DNA of 64,000 nt from Antedon mediterranea (lineage: Eukaryota; Echinodermata; Crinoidea; Comatulida; Antedonidae): the NCBI RefSeq assembly GCF_964355755.1, contig NC_092670.1:25531795-25595794 (forward strand), read 5' to 3'. The position numbers were made by a program, and so were the translations under genes. A model generated the notes under the pieces. That model had not been told where the DNA came from. It saw only the letters and a list, made by a program, of their open reading frames with translations, and ran no database searches. Positions 12,539-25,289 of the stretch are shown one piece after another. Each line of letters begins with the position of its first letter. The stretch's first letter is position 1.

Positions 12539-13153
12539 TTAAAGATGTATTGTCCCTTAATACACAAAAAATGAAGGTCAAAATATTCTAAATTTAAATT
12601 GGCCATATCAAAGTAATATTAAAGTTATTCACTTTAAGTTGAAAATTCGAGCCTAAAACAACAAGTTTACGTAATTAACAGGCATATACTTTGAACCAAT
12701 AAATTCCCTGAAAAGGGAAAAAAAGAAGGAAGGAACAGGTAAATTAATTTGATTACATTTCGTCTGGAAAATCGTTCCTACCGAAAGTAAACAAAGATTT
12801 CAAACCACGAGTGTGCATTATGCATAATGCTAATTAGGATTGTTTACAATTCGTCACGGTTGAGAGGGTGTTTTCACACAGATCACGAGAGAAAGTTTTA
12901 TGATTATGCATACAGAGTAGCCTAACAAGCGCGTTGCATTATTAAATTTGAGATATAATGATAATAATGTTGTGATCGAAAACTTTGACTGGAAGTCAAA
13001 GTTATTTTTTAACAAAAAAAAAAATCTGTATTTCAGTTAAATAATTATTTTTTCGACTAATTGTGTAATGTAAAATGTAAAAGTTAATAACTGTTAGGCC
13101 TATTATACTTCAAAATAACCCACTTTTTTTGGAATTAGGGATAATACATCTAA
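12539..13153 (+). mobile_element. TTAA/TA-target MITE, copy 1
   Basis: The left end TTAAAGATGTATTGTCCC (from 12539) is mirrored, with one or two changes, by GGGATAATACATCTA at 13138-13152. The interior matches, in inverse, the insertion at 51653-52207 over almost its full length, including an ATTATGCATAATGC block and CTTTGACTGGAAGTCAAAG (itself a palindrome). No ORF. The better-preserved copy 2 shows the exact target duplication. Confidence 0.78.
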
Positions 13154-14500
13154 CATTATTCTGATATAAATTCAGGATATAAATAATATTTTCGATTTTA
13201 TTGAAACTGGTGTACAGATTACTGTAAACAGAGAGGCTATTGGCGCTCGAGTAGGCTAAGATTCGGTGCTAACATAAACAAGATCCCGTATAGGCCTACG
13301 CAGTCTTTTGATAGCCCATTAATATTGTTCTAATCTTAAACAGGGGCGGATCCAGGATTTTGTGAACAAAACTGTAGAGAGTCCAGACCGTACCAACTAA
13401 GAGTTTTGGCGATTTTGAAATATGACACCTCTAGATGGTCGGAAATGGCACTATGAAAACTGAGGCACTAGCCTATTAAAAGGTGACATTTTCCCTCATA
13501 GGCCTATTTTGACTAAAAGCGACAGAACAGGGCGCTTCACGAAAGTCAGCGTTTGCACGTGGCGGAAAAGAGTGCTTGTCCAGGGCCGTCGGGACCTGTG
13601 GCGAAGCGAACTTTGTGAAATGACGCTGTTCTAAAATTGTAGGTACCCCCGTAACAGAGTACGCCCCAGATGACCGGAAATGGTACTCTCGCACACAGAA
13701 TTCATGTGGCAACTCTAACTTGCAGGAAAAGGCAATCGTTCTCTGATTATGTAGCATATGCTGCCAAATGAGCAAAACGATCATACTTTTTCCCTCAGGT
13801 AAACACACACGCAATTAAAGGACGATTTTGTTGCTGATATCATTAGGCCTACTCAGTATTTTTTTTTATTGCGTTGCGTTGCGTTCAAGTTCATTGCGAA
13901 CATACGTCTAGGGAAAGCCCCGAAAAAAGCGCACTTTCGGTGAAAAGGCAAATCCAATGGTTATTATAGCTCAATTTTTATTTACATCAATTTTAATTTG
14001 TTGAGGAAATTAAATATATCAATATAAATAGGTATTGATACAGTTGAGTACGTATCGGCGGGTGCTAGAAAAAAATAGCAGCTGCTATAATGTAAACTAA
14101 AGTATATGTTACCAGTTATTATGTGTACTATATTAATATCAACATATCTTTTCATGATGATGATACACTATACTTCATTGTTTGACGTATATAGGCCTAC
14201 CGCTTTCTGACTATTTTTGTTCATCATCATTGTAAATCATGTTCGCAGTAACTTTATAATTTTATTATTATTTTGACAAAAACCTTTAAACAAATTGATT
14301 GTTTTGATATTAAATTCGATAGTTAAAACCTTTTGAACGTTATACATTTTCAAAACAAGACTCAACTCCATACTCCACATAGGAATAGTTGGACACAAAC
14401 ACGGCTTCTAATCCATTCAAAGTCATAACTCTTTATATGGCTCTGCAACTTTTTCTTATAATTAAAACAAGGCCAACAGCCATTAAGTCGCGTGCTACAA
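13154..14500. other. Gene-free stretch
   Basis: No gene is supported. At 13343 the words CAGGGGCGGATCCAGGATTTT look like one hAT terminus, but no partner end was found. Two diverged similar blocks containing GACCGGAAATGG/GGTCGGAAATGG (about 13430 and 13670) suggest an old internal duplication. Confidence 0.45.
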
Positions 14501-14590
14501 TGCATAGTGATACCGGACCGACAGACAAACAGACCGACAGACAGACAGACCGACAGACAGACGGACCGACCGACATAGTGAACTATACTG
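14500..14590 (+). repeat. GACA/GACC microsatellite in a dispersed repeat, copy 1
   Basis: A run of GACAGACAGACCGACAGAC-type tetranucleotides is bounded by CATAGTGATACCGGACC on the left and CGACATAGTGAACTATA on the right. The same bounded unit recurs at 15157-15256, so the microsatellite travels as part of a repeat. Confidence 0.75.
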
Positions 14591-14654
14591 ACCGAAATTA
14601 CTGAACATGTTTAAAAATGTTGAAATGTTTAAAAACATTTATATTTTTTTAATT

Positions 14655-15140
14655 TACACGTGCGTAGCCTGTCACTTTTGACGTGCTCGTATAACGTAAT
14701 TTCGAGTTGAAAAGTAAGTAAAGAAAACAGAAATCGGGCAAAAAGAGTGCGCAATAACATTTAACGCGCAGTGCGCGCGCAAAAATCTGCGCACTCATGG
14801 CAATTTTGTAAACGCTTAAAATTGCCTGAAACGTACTCTTATTTCATCGAAAATAAATTTTGAAAATTTTAGGCGCGCGTACGCATGCGTTACATGCGTT
14901 ACGCACGTAATTGTATTGCCATATGATGATTTATGCCCTGAAATTTATGAGTACCAAATTTTATTTAATTGTGATTCATGGTTGTTAAGATATGATTACA
15001 AACGTGATTTCGTTAAATCGTGCGTAGACCGCGTAATTTTTTATTGCGCACCGTGAAATCATAACCACATCGATTCCTGGCCATAAGGAATATTCTGTGA
15101 AAAATTGATTTAGCTAGATTAAACTGAAATCAAGATAAGG
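14655..15140 (+). repeat. ~490-bp dispersed repeat, copy 1
   Basis: Begins near TTACACGTGCGTAGCCTGTC and ends near ATCAAGATAA. A second copy in the same orientation is at 43848-44370 with about 85-90% identity by eye. It is rich in CGCG words (GCGCGCGTACGCATGCG) unlike the AT-rich surroundings. No ORF, no clear terminal repeats; family unknown. Confidence 0.75.
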
Positions 15141-15156
15141 TCATAAAGCGATAAAA

Positions 15157-15256
15157 CGCATAGTGATACCGGACCGACAGACAGACAGGCCGACAGACAG
15201 ACCGACAGACCGACAGACAGACAGACAGACCGACCGACCGACATAGTGAACTATAG
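15157..15256 (+). repeat. GACA/GACC microsatellite unit, copy 2
   Basis: Same unit as at 14500-14590: CATAGTGATACCGGACC, tetranucleotide run, CGACATAGTGAACTATA. It is followed by AGTCGC...GCGACT, a short inverted pair. Confidence 0.75.
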
Positions 15257-15736
15257 AGTCGCTTCCACGCGACTAAAAATATAATTGCACATTTTACGGT
15301 GGAATATCGATATGCACAGCGTACAGAAGTACTTGTAGCAAAGATGCTTTTGATGACTAAATAAAATAACAAAGTGTCGTGGATATATTTGTTAATATAC
15401 TGAAAAGGGTATGAACAATATTAAAATAATAATGGCAAATTATTACAAATGAAATGATGAACGAGTCTCTGAATTTATTAACGTTGGCGGCGCAGTTTGT
15501 TAAAAAACACACAGAGAGCCATGTTGTGTATAAAAAGAGGAGTGAAATTTGTGTGTTTTTTGTATTGGTTCATGCTGTATCCTAACTTCCATGCAGGCCC
15601 TAGCATTTATTCTTTTGTTATTATAGACACAATATATATATGTTACCAAATTAATACCATTAATAAAATTAATTACTAAAATAAAAACGGAATATAACAT
15701 AAGCGTTATTTCATAGACAAAAAAAATCTAAAAATA

Positions 15737-17003
15737 AGGCCAAATAAAAAAACATACTTGTTAAGCGTCACCGCCCGCTCCTGATTATCCAGCCGCCTCT
15801 CTTTTTATTTTTATTTTTTTTTTTACCGATATACAACGGAAAGTTCAGCGGCCCGGCCCAGCTCCAGAGTAGGGCTCGAAATTCACGCTAGCAAACTAGC
15901 ATTTTGCTAGTAGATTCTTCATAATTGCTATTTGAAAATTTTAAAACTAGCAAATGTTTGTTAGGCTAGTGTAATTTTTGAAAAATACGTACTTTTTAGC
16001 TTAGACAACGCTAGCCGCCGATCGCTCTATGTCGGCAACGGCAATTTGGTGAAAACAATTGTTTCATTTACACGCCGCCGATTTACGTCAAGGAAACGCG
16101 AATAGCACCGTGAATCATGTAATGTGGTAAACAGCATGCTTTTTCCCCAACACATTAAATCATGTGCATTTAGTACGTCGCTGAGAATTACATCATCAGT
16201 CACGTGATTACAGAATACGCGATTATCAATTTAGGGATTTAACGAAATAAATATTTTGCCTACATAGTGGTCGAAGCGCGTTTTTTTATAGGTTCGTAAA
16301 TAGGAAACACCCCATACATAATGGACTCTACCAATTTTGTTTACGATGATCTCGCGCTCGAGATCGGCACACCACGAGGTCCTGTTGGGCGATGGGTTTC
16401 CTTATGCCTGGTTTACCTGTGGAATAATTACATACACTTTTTGCATCACAACTTTAAATACTGATTTACACAGCAATTGGCAAAGGATTCATCAAAGAAG
16501 AATGAATACTTTGAACAAAAATTCACTTAAGAAATGCCGTAAGCTGTTTTCAAACTATAAATCAGCCCACTATTTAGTATTATTGAGACCAAATCATGCT
16601 TCTCGCGATAGGGAATTTCCTGGATAGATGAGTCGAGCGAGAGACGGCGGATTAGATGGCCGATGAGTGAGGTGGGGGTAGCAGCTTGGACGGATTAGTT
16701 AGCCTAGGCTGGGCCTACAATTTCGTTTGGTGGCAATTAAATTTAATGTTTTAATTACGTCTGGATATAAACAATACAAAACTCAATTTTGTCATAAGGA
16801 ATAATATTTCATACATAGTCAATTTTGTTCTGTTTCGCATTTTAAAAGTTTGACGTTTCTTTCTAAAAAGAGTGGGCCAAAACGTCCACCACGCAAAAAT
16901 ATACCTCTATAAAAAGTAAAAAAAAAAAAAAAAAAACCGTCCCCCCGCCCCTGAAAATGTATGAAGGTGTGACGCTTAACAAGTATATTTTTTTATTTGG
17001 CCT
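15737..17003. mobile_element. 1.27-kb TIR DNA element (non-autonomous)
   Basis: A 35-bp terminal inverted repeat, AGGCCAAATAAAAAAACATA... at 15737-15771, is mirrored at 16969-17003 with one mismatch. Sub-terminal GC/CG-rich blocks (CCGCCCGCTCC on the left, CCCCCCGCCCCTG on the right) follow. The inside contains a CTAGCAAACTAGC-rich segment (15885-15980) and no recognisable transposase. No clear target duplication could be assigned. Confidence 0.7.
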
Positions 17004-17479
17004 AATGCATGAACTACAGGAAAACGCTATACAAAATAGACGCGCGCGCCATCAGCGTGCGAATTCTTTGACACAAAAATGGCTTCTAATTTTCAATGTC
17101 GTAACTCTTTATTATATGGATGGCTCTGTAGTGTAGGTAACAGCGCCCTCCATCACACACAGAAAAAAAAACAGGATTGTACAAAAATGTCTTCAAAAAG
17201 TTTGGTTTACAGTTAGTAAAACTGTTTAGTAGTCTCTTGTTAACACCAAACTCTTAACCTAGCCAACCTTTGGTATACCTATAACCTAGCCTAGCTAATA
17301 TAGGCTTAGCTACTAGAACTAAATTGATTAGTTTAGCTAGGAAGGCTAGCCTAGCCTAGCCCTAACCAACAAAACGGACCCACCAACCAAAACCAGGAGC
17401 CAGGCTAGGCGAGTAGGATTCCTAGACTAGCCTAGGCCTAGCTAGCGGATCACCCCTGTGATTGTTGGGATCTTATTCT
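17004..17479. other. Gene-free stretch, CTAG-rich
   Basis: No gene. 17260-17450 is dense in CCTAGCCTAGC/GGCTAGC words, a simple-sequence-like drift; nothing else supported. Confidence 0.45.
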
Positions 17480-19260
17480 TCTTTCTTTCCACGAATATTG
17501 TTTTCTAATCAATTTCACGTACATTTCAGGCCATTTTGAGAATTTCAAATTTTTGTTTGCATTTTGCGCACACAGCTCGTACAAGGCGTAGAAAAATTCT
17601 TTTTACAGTTGGTTTTTGTTTTTTATATCTACTGTAGTAGATTTCATTCATTTTGATAAACTTTAATTGCAAATTAACGATGCATGTGCATGTTAAACTC
17701 TAAAGTAGTTTAATGCAAATTTGTGCAAAATATACTATATTTAATCGGTTATAGCTCCTCAGGATGGCCGGTGACGCCTATTTGTTTTAATGTACTATGG
17801 AAGCTGACGAGTTGGAGATATCAATTCAATTTGTATCCTACCGGATGTTCTGACATCTCCATTGACCACTCGAAGTTAAATAGGATTTTTTCCTCTTTTG
17901 TACTAGTTAATCGCATTTAATAGAGCGCAGCATTGCGCTAATGCGTACCTAATTTTCTTCTGGATTTTTATATGTTCTTGCTTAATCAATTTGCTTTCAC
18001 ATGAGAGCTTCAAAAATTTAAATTTTACGTCGTCATATAAAAAAATTTTAATTTTTAATTTATCTATACAGTATATTTTAATTGTGTTAACTTGTTATGG
18101 AAGCTGTTGAATTGTAGATATGAATTCATATAAATATGTTGTCTATCTGATGTCATGACAAAAAAAGTCAGATTTTTATCTATTTCGTAAATGCATCTTA
18201 TTTTTACGAGCCCAAAATTCTTCACATTTTTATTAATGTAATTATTTACATAATTATCTTCTGAAATTATTAACTTCATGTTTCATTTGATTGGAATAAA
18301 AGATGGGTCTCATCATTTCTTTTATGCTAGACTGTATATAATTTTTAAATACAGTACAACATATTTAATTCATGTCATAGGAAGGCATAATAATTGTCGC
18401 CATTCATATTTTTACGTATGTGCATGTTACATTTCCGCATGTTAACATTTTTCCAGCCCTATCTAGTAATTTTGCCAAATTTTAAACCATTTCAACTTAA
18501 AATCACTTCATACGCGCACGTCAAATTAGACAATTTGTGCGCGTTTTTTGATGAAAAAGTTAACAACTTTGTCAAAATTATGTCTTTCTAAACTAAACGG
18601 TGAAATTTATTTTTTATACATATTCTGGAAGGTGATGAGTTGTAAATATCGGATCATGCATCAATATGGCTAACCGGACATTGTGACATCATCGTACGGC
18701 CACTCGAATATGAAATATAGGATATTTGTCTCTTTCATCATAGTAGCTCATCACATTTAATAGACCACATCTCTACTTATCCATATTCCATTTCCCCCCA
18801 GATTTTAGTATTGTCTAGGTCAATCAATATCTTTTGCATGATTTACCATTTTGTAAATTTTGATGTCACCATGTTCAAAAGCGGGAATTGAATGGGTCAC
18901 TTATTTTCATCATTTAAGTAAATTTCAATATGCTATAGCTCTTCAGAATGAAAAGTGATACTCATGATTAAAACGTTTCCTGGAAGTTGTTGAATTGTAG
19001 ATACGAATTAATGTTCACATTTTGTGCATAGGATGTTGTGATGTCATATGGCCAGTTAAATTATAAAAGTTGTATTTTCATATTTTGCCTAATTTTTGTC
19101 ATAGTTCATGACATTTAAAAGAGTGCGCGTCCATATTCTCCAAATTATTCAACATGTTAATAAGATAATTCCCTTCCAAAATTGCTATGTACATGTTTTA
19201 TTTTGATGACGTCATCATGTTAAAAATGTATATACTGTAGTGTATACAGTACTGTATATA
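17480..19260 (+). repeat. Left repeat arm flanking ECI1
   Basis: About four diverged units (near 17725, 18060, 18600, 18930) share GTTATAGCTCYTCAGGATG, TATGGAAGCTG...GAGTTG, GTAGATATGAATTCAT, GGATGTTCTGACATC and TTTAATAGAGCGCA. The same sequence appears in inverse orientation right of ECI1 (25290-26200). The inner border carries TTTTGATGACGTCATCATG (about 19200), matched in inverse near 25405-25430. Non-coding. Confidence 0.68.
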
Positions 19261-19317
19261 TACTTAGACACAAAATGGAGGGCACACTAACATTTTATTT
19301 TCTTCAGGTCAGAACAC

Positions 19318-19538
19318 AATTGTCGTATTCGATTGGGAACTTTCGTTGTCAACGTAAAGATCGTTGAGTACTTTTTGTATTCGAATTGTAAATTTGTGCT
19401 CAACAGAAAGTCATCCGAATAGAGAACGTTGACAACGAAAGCTTTTTCGTTAAGAACAATCCCAACGCTCAAAATACTCCGTTAAAGAAGTACTCAACGG
19501 AAAAACTACTCAACGGTCCACTCGAATACGACAATTGA
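19318..19538. mobile_element. ~221-bp MITE upstream of ECI1
   Basis: Terminal inverted repeat CAATTGTCGTATTCGATTGG (19318-19337) with a near-perfect inverse ending at 19538. A second internal inverted pair, CTTTCGTTGTCAACGT / ACGTTGACAACGAAAG, lies near 19342-19358 and 19422-19440. No ORF. It lies within 300 bp of the ECI1 start codon, so it may be part of the promoter region. Confidence 0.72.
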
Positions 19539-19822
19539 CATAATTGTTTTTCTGTGCACAATATTCTAACGTATGACATGCACGTGGCATTTGCCGGCAG
19601 ATAACCTAACTCATATATAGCGACAAGTTCAAATCTAGTTTTAAATATATATCTTAAGTTAAATTTTTGACTAAAGCATCTTAATACATGTACTTGACAT
19701 TTTATATCATAAAACCATACCAAGCGATATTGGGCCCCTACCTAGTGAAACCGGACCCTATCGGGCAAAGATCACTATGACCGCACAGTTCAGTATATAT
19801 TTTCTATATTTTTTGTTCAGGT

Positions 19823-22800
19823 ATGTATGCCTGGAGATTGTCGAGTCGTGGTCGACATATGTGCAATCCATTCAGAAACTGGCAAGCAACCACAGCATCA
19901 TTTACACAAATTAAGAGGTCATACACGGAGCGAGCAAACTATATTCATGTTGAGAATGATGAGCAGTTGAAAGGTCAGTGTGTACTGTAGGTGCATAATG
20001 ATTGGTTCCCACCAGGACGCAACACAGGGACCTAAGCGTAAGACAAGTGTGTGATTTGACCAATTACAAGTGGTGGATTATTTGAATCCTCTACACTTGT
20101 CATTGGTCAACTATTTTGCATTGGATCTACGTCCTTGTATTACGTCCTAGTGGGAACCAATAATGTAATTTATTTTTTTATATATTTTTATGCCAAGAAA
20201 GATTTTAAAAATATCTTAAATAATATCTTAAATAATGTTCTATATTTTGTTATCATATTTACTTAGATCCACCTAATGGTGCCATGACCCGCCACCAGTT
20301 GGTGCCATGACCCACCACCCGTTAGTGCCATCACCCGCCACCTGTTGGTGCCATGACCCGCCACCAGTTGGTGCCATGACCCGCCACCCATTGATGCCAT
20401 GACCCACCACCCGTTAGTGCCATGACCTGCCACCTGTTGGTGCCATTACACAACACTTTTTTTTTTTCAAATTTGATGGGATTTATTTTAATGTCAACAA
20501 ACTCATAATTTTTCTACAGAAATTGCTGACATTTGATCTTTTAAGAATAAAGATTGATAATATTTTGGATTGTATTTTTTTTTTAGGGGTATCGTTATTG
20601 AAGTTTGACAATAAACCAGTAAATGGATTGAGTAAGGATTTTTTGATTGAGTTGGATATGGCGCTAGAGAAACTAGAAAACAATCCAACATGCCGTGGTG
20701 TAATATTGACATCTGTTAGTTTGAATTTCTTCATTTTCTAGTAAAACTCAATGTTGTAGCCCTTCACAAAGTCTGTTAAAAGAATAAATGTTCTGTGAAA
20801 ATAAAGTAAGCTTTCTCCAAATCAAATAACAGCAAATTCGCATGCATGATGTAACACAAACAAACATGATGGCTCTCTTAGTGCTACATCTTTAATATTT
20901 TCCAATGCAGTCTACTTGTCATTATTTTTTGCCCAATAGCACACCTGTGTTAAGAAACCATCTCTGTCTTCTTTGCAATTATTTGCTAATTTTGTTCTAA
21001 ACATTAACCCTACACAAAATGATATATTAATTTAGTATTGAGTAGTGAATCCTGTAATGAAAAAATGAAATTGACAACATATACCGATTTTTGCAAATCC
21101 ATTTTCTATTAAACATTGATCCTACACACAATTTATACTGTACATGTTACATAACCAATTGAAATAGTAATAAATACAATGATATAAATTAACACCCATT
21201 TAAATAATATTTAGCAGATTTCCCATATTTCTCATACAGTACAATTTTTATTTTTAGGCTTTTCCAAAGATATTTTCAGCTGGCCTCGATATTTTAGAAA
21301 TGTATCAAAAGTCACCTGATTACACAAATGCATTCTGGCGTAGCCTTCAAAATATGTGGTTGCGATTATATGGGTCACGTCTCATAACTATTGCAGCTAT
21401 AAATGTAAGTATGAGGTTGAGATATAGAAATCGTCCGATTAATTCATTGTGTGCATGCAGGGACTTGACTTGATTACTTGACACACATTATGTATGTTGA
21501 TTCAGATGACGACTGATGACAGAATATTCATAGGACCAAGGTGGCCAAAATAAAAAATCTCCATATATGTTGACTTTAAAATGGATTTTACCTGTATCTA
21601 TTAAATTTAATTTATTGTACTCCTATTCCTTTAACAGTTCAGTTATTTGAACCTTTTCTTTTTAGGGTCATAGTCCAGCCGGCGGAGCACTTATGGCAAT
21701 GTCATGTGACTATAGAGTCATGGCAAGTGGGCCTTACACAATTGGTCTTAACGAAACATTATTGGTAAGTTTATTTTCCATTTAACTATTCTATTGCATT
21801 GCATACGTACGATTATGCTGATTATAAACGTGCCATATGTTTCTTGCGATACTTACTTACAATTATAACTAAAGTTTCTGTCTGCATTTTAGATATTTGT
21901 AAAGTTTTGTAGTTTTGTCTGTTATTTTTAACAGAACATCTTGTCGGTGTCTTTAATGTCTTGCATAACTTTCTCTTGTTTAAATTTGTTATAAACAATC
22001 ATCATATTACAATACATTATAAATAATATACATTTATCTTGCAGGGTATTGTTGCACCATTCTGGTTTATGGATGTAATGACCAACACGATTGGACACAG
22101 AAAAACGGAAATTTCTTTACAGTTAGGTTAGTATTACATTTACAAACAATGGCATAGTAATTTCCACTTGTCTTAAGAACATATAGTTATTGAAGGACTG
22201 GATTGTTTTGTTAAGCCTTTCTGGTGTATAATGAAAGTGCTCCCTCTATATATTATGGAATGTCAACAAACAAATTATTTTTTTCTTATATATTTTACAG
22301 ATACATTTTATCCTAAATTATATAAGTATATAATTATATATTCTAGGTTATTTTTATTTTTTTAGTAATGTGTTTTGTTGTGGGTCCCTACGAGACAAGT
22401 TTTTAACTTCTAGAAGGGATCCATGATAATAATGACTACCAATTACTGCTTTATCTATGTTCACTTTAATATCTTTTTTCTATTTTGTATATATTCATTC
22501 ATTATTATCTAAATAAATATTATCTGAATCTGAATCTGAATGAAAATGTTCTAAAAACTAAATATTGTTTACTCTAGGCAAGTTATACTCATCAGATGAA
22601 GCCTTGAAAATAGGTCTTGTAGATATGTTAGCTGAAGAGAATGAGGTGCTGGATGTGGCAAAGGTGCATATGAAACAATGGCTCAAAATACCAGGTTAGT
22701 TGAATTATAGGTCTTGTAGATACATTGAAGAGAATGAGGTGCTGGATGTGGTTAAGGTGCATATGAAACAATGGCTCAAAATACCAGGTTAGTTGAATAG

Positions 22801-24902
22801 GTCTTGTAGATACATTGAAGAGAATGAGGTGCTGGATGTGGCTAAGGTGCATATAAAACAATGGCTCAAATTACCAGGTTAGTTAAATAGGTCTTGTAGA
22901 TATGTTAGCTGAAGAGAATGAGGTGCTGGATGTGGCTAAGGTGCATATGAAACAATGGCTCAAAATACCAGGTTAGTCAAATAGGTATGTAGATACATTG
23001 AAGAGAATGGGGTGCTTGATGTGGTTAAGGTGCATATGAAACAATGGCTCAAAATACCAGGTTAGTTGAATAGGTCTTGTAGATACATTGAAGAGAATGA
23101 GGTGCTGGATGTGGCTAAGGTGCATATAAAACAATGGCTCAAATTACCAGGTTAGTTAAATAGGTATTGTAGATATGTTAGCTGAAGAGAATGAGGTGCT
23201 GGATGTGGCTAAGGTGCATATGAAACAATGGCTCAAAATACCAGGTTAGTCAAATAGGTCTGTAGATACATTGAAGAGAATGAGGTGCTGGATGTGGCAA
23301 AGGTGCATATGAAACAATGGCTCAAAATACCAGGTTAGTTGAATTATAGGTCTTGTAGATACATTGAAGAGAATGAGGTGCTGGATGTGGTTAAGGTGCA
23401 TATGAAACAATGGCTCAAAATACCAGGTTAGTTGAATAGGTCTTGTAGATACATTGAAGAGAATGAGGTGCTGGATGTGGCTAAGGTGCATATAAAACAA
23501 TGGCTCAAATTACCAGGTTAGTTAAATAGGTCTTGTAGATATGTTAGCTGAAGAGAATGAGGTGCTGGATGTGGCTAAGGTGCATATGAAACAATGGCTC
23601 AAAATACCAGGTTAGTTGAATAGGTCTGTAGATACATTGAAGAGAATGAGATGCTGGATGTGGCTAAGGTGCATATGAAACAATGGCTCAAAATACCAGG
23701 TTAGTTGAATAGGTCTTGTAGATACATTGAAGAGAATGAGGTGCTGGATGTGGCTAAGGTGCATATGAAACAATGGCTTAAAATACCAGGTTAGTTGAAT
23801 AGGTCTTGTAGATACTGTACATTGAAGAGAATGAGGTGCTGGATGTGGCTAAGGTGCATATGAAACAAGGGCTCAAATTACCAGGTTAGTTGAATAGGTC
23901 TGTAGATACATTGAAGAGAATGAGATGCTGGATGTGACTAAGGTGCATTATTGCACTACAGCTACAAATAAATCTATGTTTAAAATATCTTATACTTTAA
24001 AATGCACAATGATAACATTTTGAAACTAAAATTGTGTTTGTATAAAGACACAGACATTAAATAACGGGTGAATCTAAAATGGTGCAATAACAATGTAGCT
24101 ATACATCTAATTTTTAACTATCTTTGCATTTCATTTTAGTAAAATTGCTGGACAGTTCATTCTGCTTTACTTTCAAGTTTGAACATGTATTAATAATTTA
24201 TAATTTAATCATTATTTGCGAGATTTACGATATCAATGCGCGCTCTGGCTGTAAATTGCTGTGACTTCCTTTTTATGTTTACGTAATAATACTGCATGTT
24301 CATTACAAATGGAACTAGTGCATTAAACAATTAAAACATTGTCAAAAACTTGGTGTATAATGTCAATTTAATCATTATTAATGTCTAGAATGCGTTAATA
24401 TGCTTACTAGATTTATTTACTGTTCATTTCTGTTCATTATGCCAAAAACAATGGGTTTTTTTTGTTTTTGAATAGTACATGACTTTTTACTATTTGCCCT
24501 GTCTGTAGAAACAGTGAGCCAATTTATTACATCTAAAGCATATCCATGTTGAATGTTGGGGCAGAGGAGAAACGGCAAAGAATTACTAGTAGCAAAAAAA
24601 AGCTCCTTTGTCGTCAGAAAGTGAAAGAAAAATGTCCAGTAAAGAACTGTAGCAAAACAGTATAAATATTTCATTGCAAGATTTAGAGTAACCATGTAAC
24701 ATACTTCTCTGAATAAAAAAAAATGTTTTTTCCCCTTTCAGACCATGCTAGAGAAATAAGCAAACAGATGATGAGGAAGAAAACAATTGATAAATTACGA
24801 AGCAGACAAGAGGAAGATATTGCATACTTTACGAAATTTATCCAGAAAGATTCAATCCAATTATCACTAGGGAAATATCTTGAAAGTTTGAAGAAAAAGT
24901 AA
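19823..24902 (+). CDS. ECI1: Enoyl-CoA delta-isomerase 1, mitochondrial
   Basis: Seven exons: 19823-19973, 20587-20714, 21258-21404, 21666-21764, 22045-22126, 22578-22694, 24742-24902. The sum, 885 bp, gives 294 residues (human about 302). All junctions are GT-AG and in phase. The start is the first ATG after an upstream in-frame stop at 19778. The first ~40 residues are rich in Arg, Ser and Thr with few acids, as in a mitochondrial presequence. The crotonase fold follows: FDNKPVN, RGVILTS, SAGLDI (oxyanion hole region), SPAGG (about residues 145-149), and GLNET with Glu172 at the position of the catalytic Glu in this family, then GIVAPFW. The enzyme moves cis-3/trans-3 double bonds to trans-2 in enoyl-CoA so that unsaturated fatty acids can pass through beta-oxidation. 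Intron 1 has a MITE and a minisatellite; intron 6 has a large array made from exon 6. ECI1 is convergent with SIRT7. Confidence 0.93.
20001..20161. mobile_element. 161-bp MITE in ECI1 intron 1
   Basis: ATTGGTTCCCACCAGGACG at 20001-20019 is inverted, with one change, at 20143-20161. Flanking TAATG is present on both sides. Inner CAAGTGTG.../...ACACTTGTC words also pair. Too small to code. Confidence 0.75.
20276..20447 (+). repeat. 23-bp minisatellite in ECI1 intron 1
   Basis: About 7.5 copies of a 23-bp unit, GGTGCCATGACCCGCCACC plus a variable AGTT/CGTT/TGTT. Unusually GC-rich for the region. It ends about 140 bp before the exon 2 acceptor. Confidence 0.88.
22695..23955 (+). repeat. Tandem array of ECI1 exon 6 3' halves with splice donors
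   Basis: Intron 6 of ECI1 begins with about 14 head-to-tail copies of the last ~70 bp of exon 6 plus the first ~20 bp of the intron. Each unit is 88-96 bp, with GAGAATGAGGTGCTGGATGTGG, AAGGTGCATATGAAACAATGG, ATACCAG and the donor GTTAGT. The last copy (about 23925-23950) is truncated. Copies at about 22905, 23170 and 23535 keep the longer GATATGTTAGCTGAAGAG start seen in the real exon; the others have a shortened GATACATTGAAGAG. Copies 8-11 repeat the order of copies 1-4 at an offset of about 640 bp, a higher-order duplication. Copies lack the upstream acceptor and pyrimidine tract and contain stops in the exon frame, so I treat them as intronic decoys, not exons. Confidence 0.92.
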
Positions 24903-25057
24903 AGACATTTTTGTCTAGATTTTTGCAATTAGTAGGTATACTTCAAGCAATCTACATCAGCTTACAAATATTGCAAATCAATGTGTAATACAGGCATGCA
25001 ACCTGAAGAGAAGTAGTGCCAATTATAGGACCTACTGTGACAGTGGTAATGATACAC

Positions 25058-25063
25058 AATAAA
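25058..25063 (+). terminator. Candidate ECI1 polyadenylation signal
   Basis: AATAAA about 155 bp past the ECI1 stop codon. A second AATAAA lies at 25258-25263. Either would give a short 3' UTR ending before the right repeat arm. Confidence 0.55.
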
Positions 25064-25289
25064 TAATATAGTGAGCATATTTCACGTTTTTTATTTCTCC
25101 TTGAAAACACTGATGGTCTGCTAAAATATATTTATGAACTTGTTTGATAGTTGTGTTATTTTTGCAATACTAACTGAAGAGTAGATTTGAACTCGTCACT
25201 TTGCAAACTCAACATGTGAGTATGTTAAAATATGAACTCCGAAAATGTATGACATGAAATAAAAATGTTTTGATGAATTGTGTTTTGTC

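Noticed and set aside
13343-13363. CAGGGGCGGATCCAGGATTTT as a hAT element end
   Set aside because: No inverse partner was found within several kb, so no element can be delimited.
13476-13814. 112-codon minus-strand ORF
   Set aside because: No recognised motif, no splice context, lies in a repeat-like block with internal duplication.
22695-23955. Possibility that the ECI1 exon 6 copies are real additional coding exons
   Set aside because: Copies lack a pyrimidine tract and proper acceptor, have in-frame stops between them, and the normal exon 6 to exon 7 join (G|AC) already gives a full-length enzyme.
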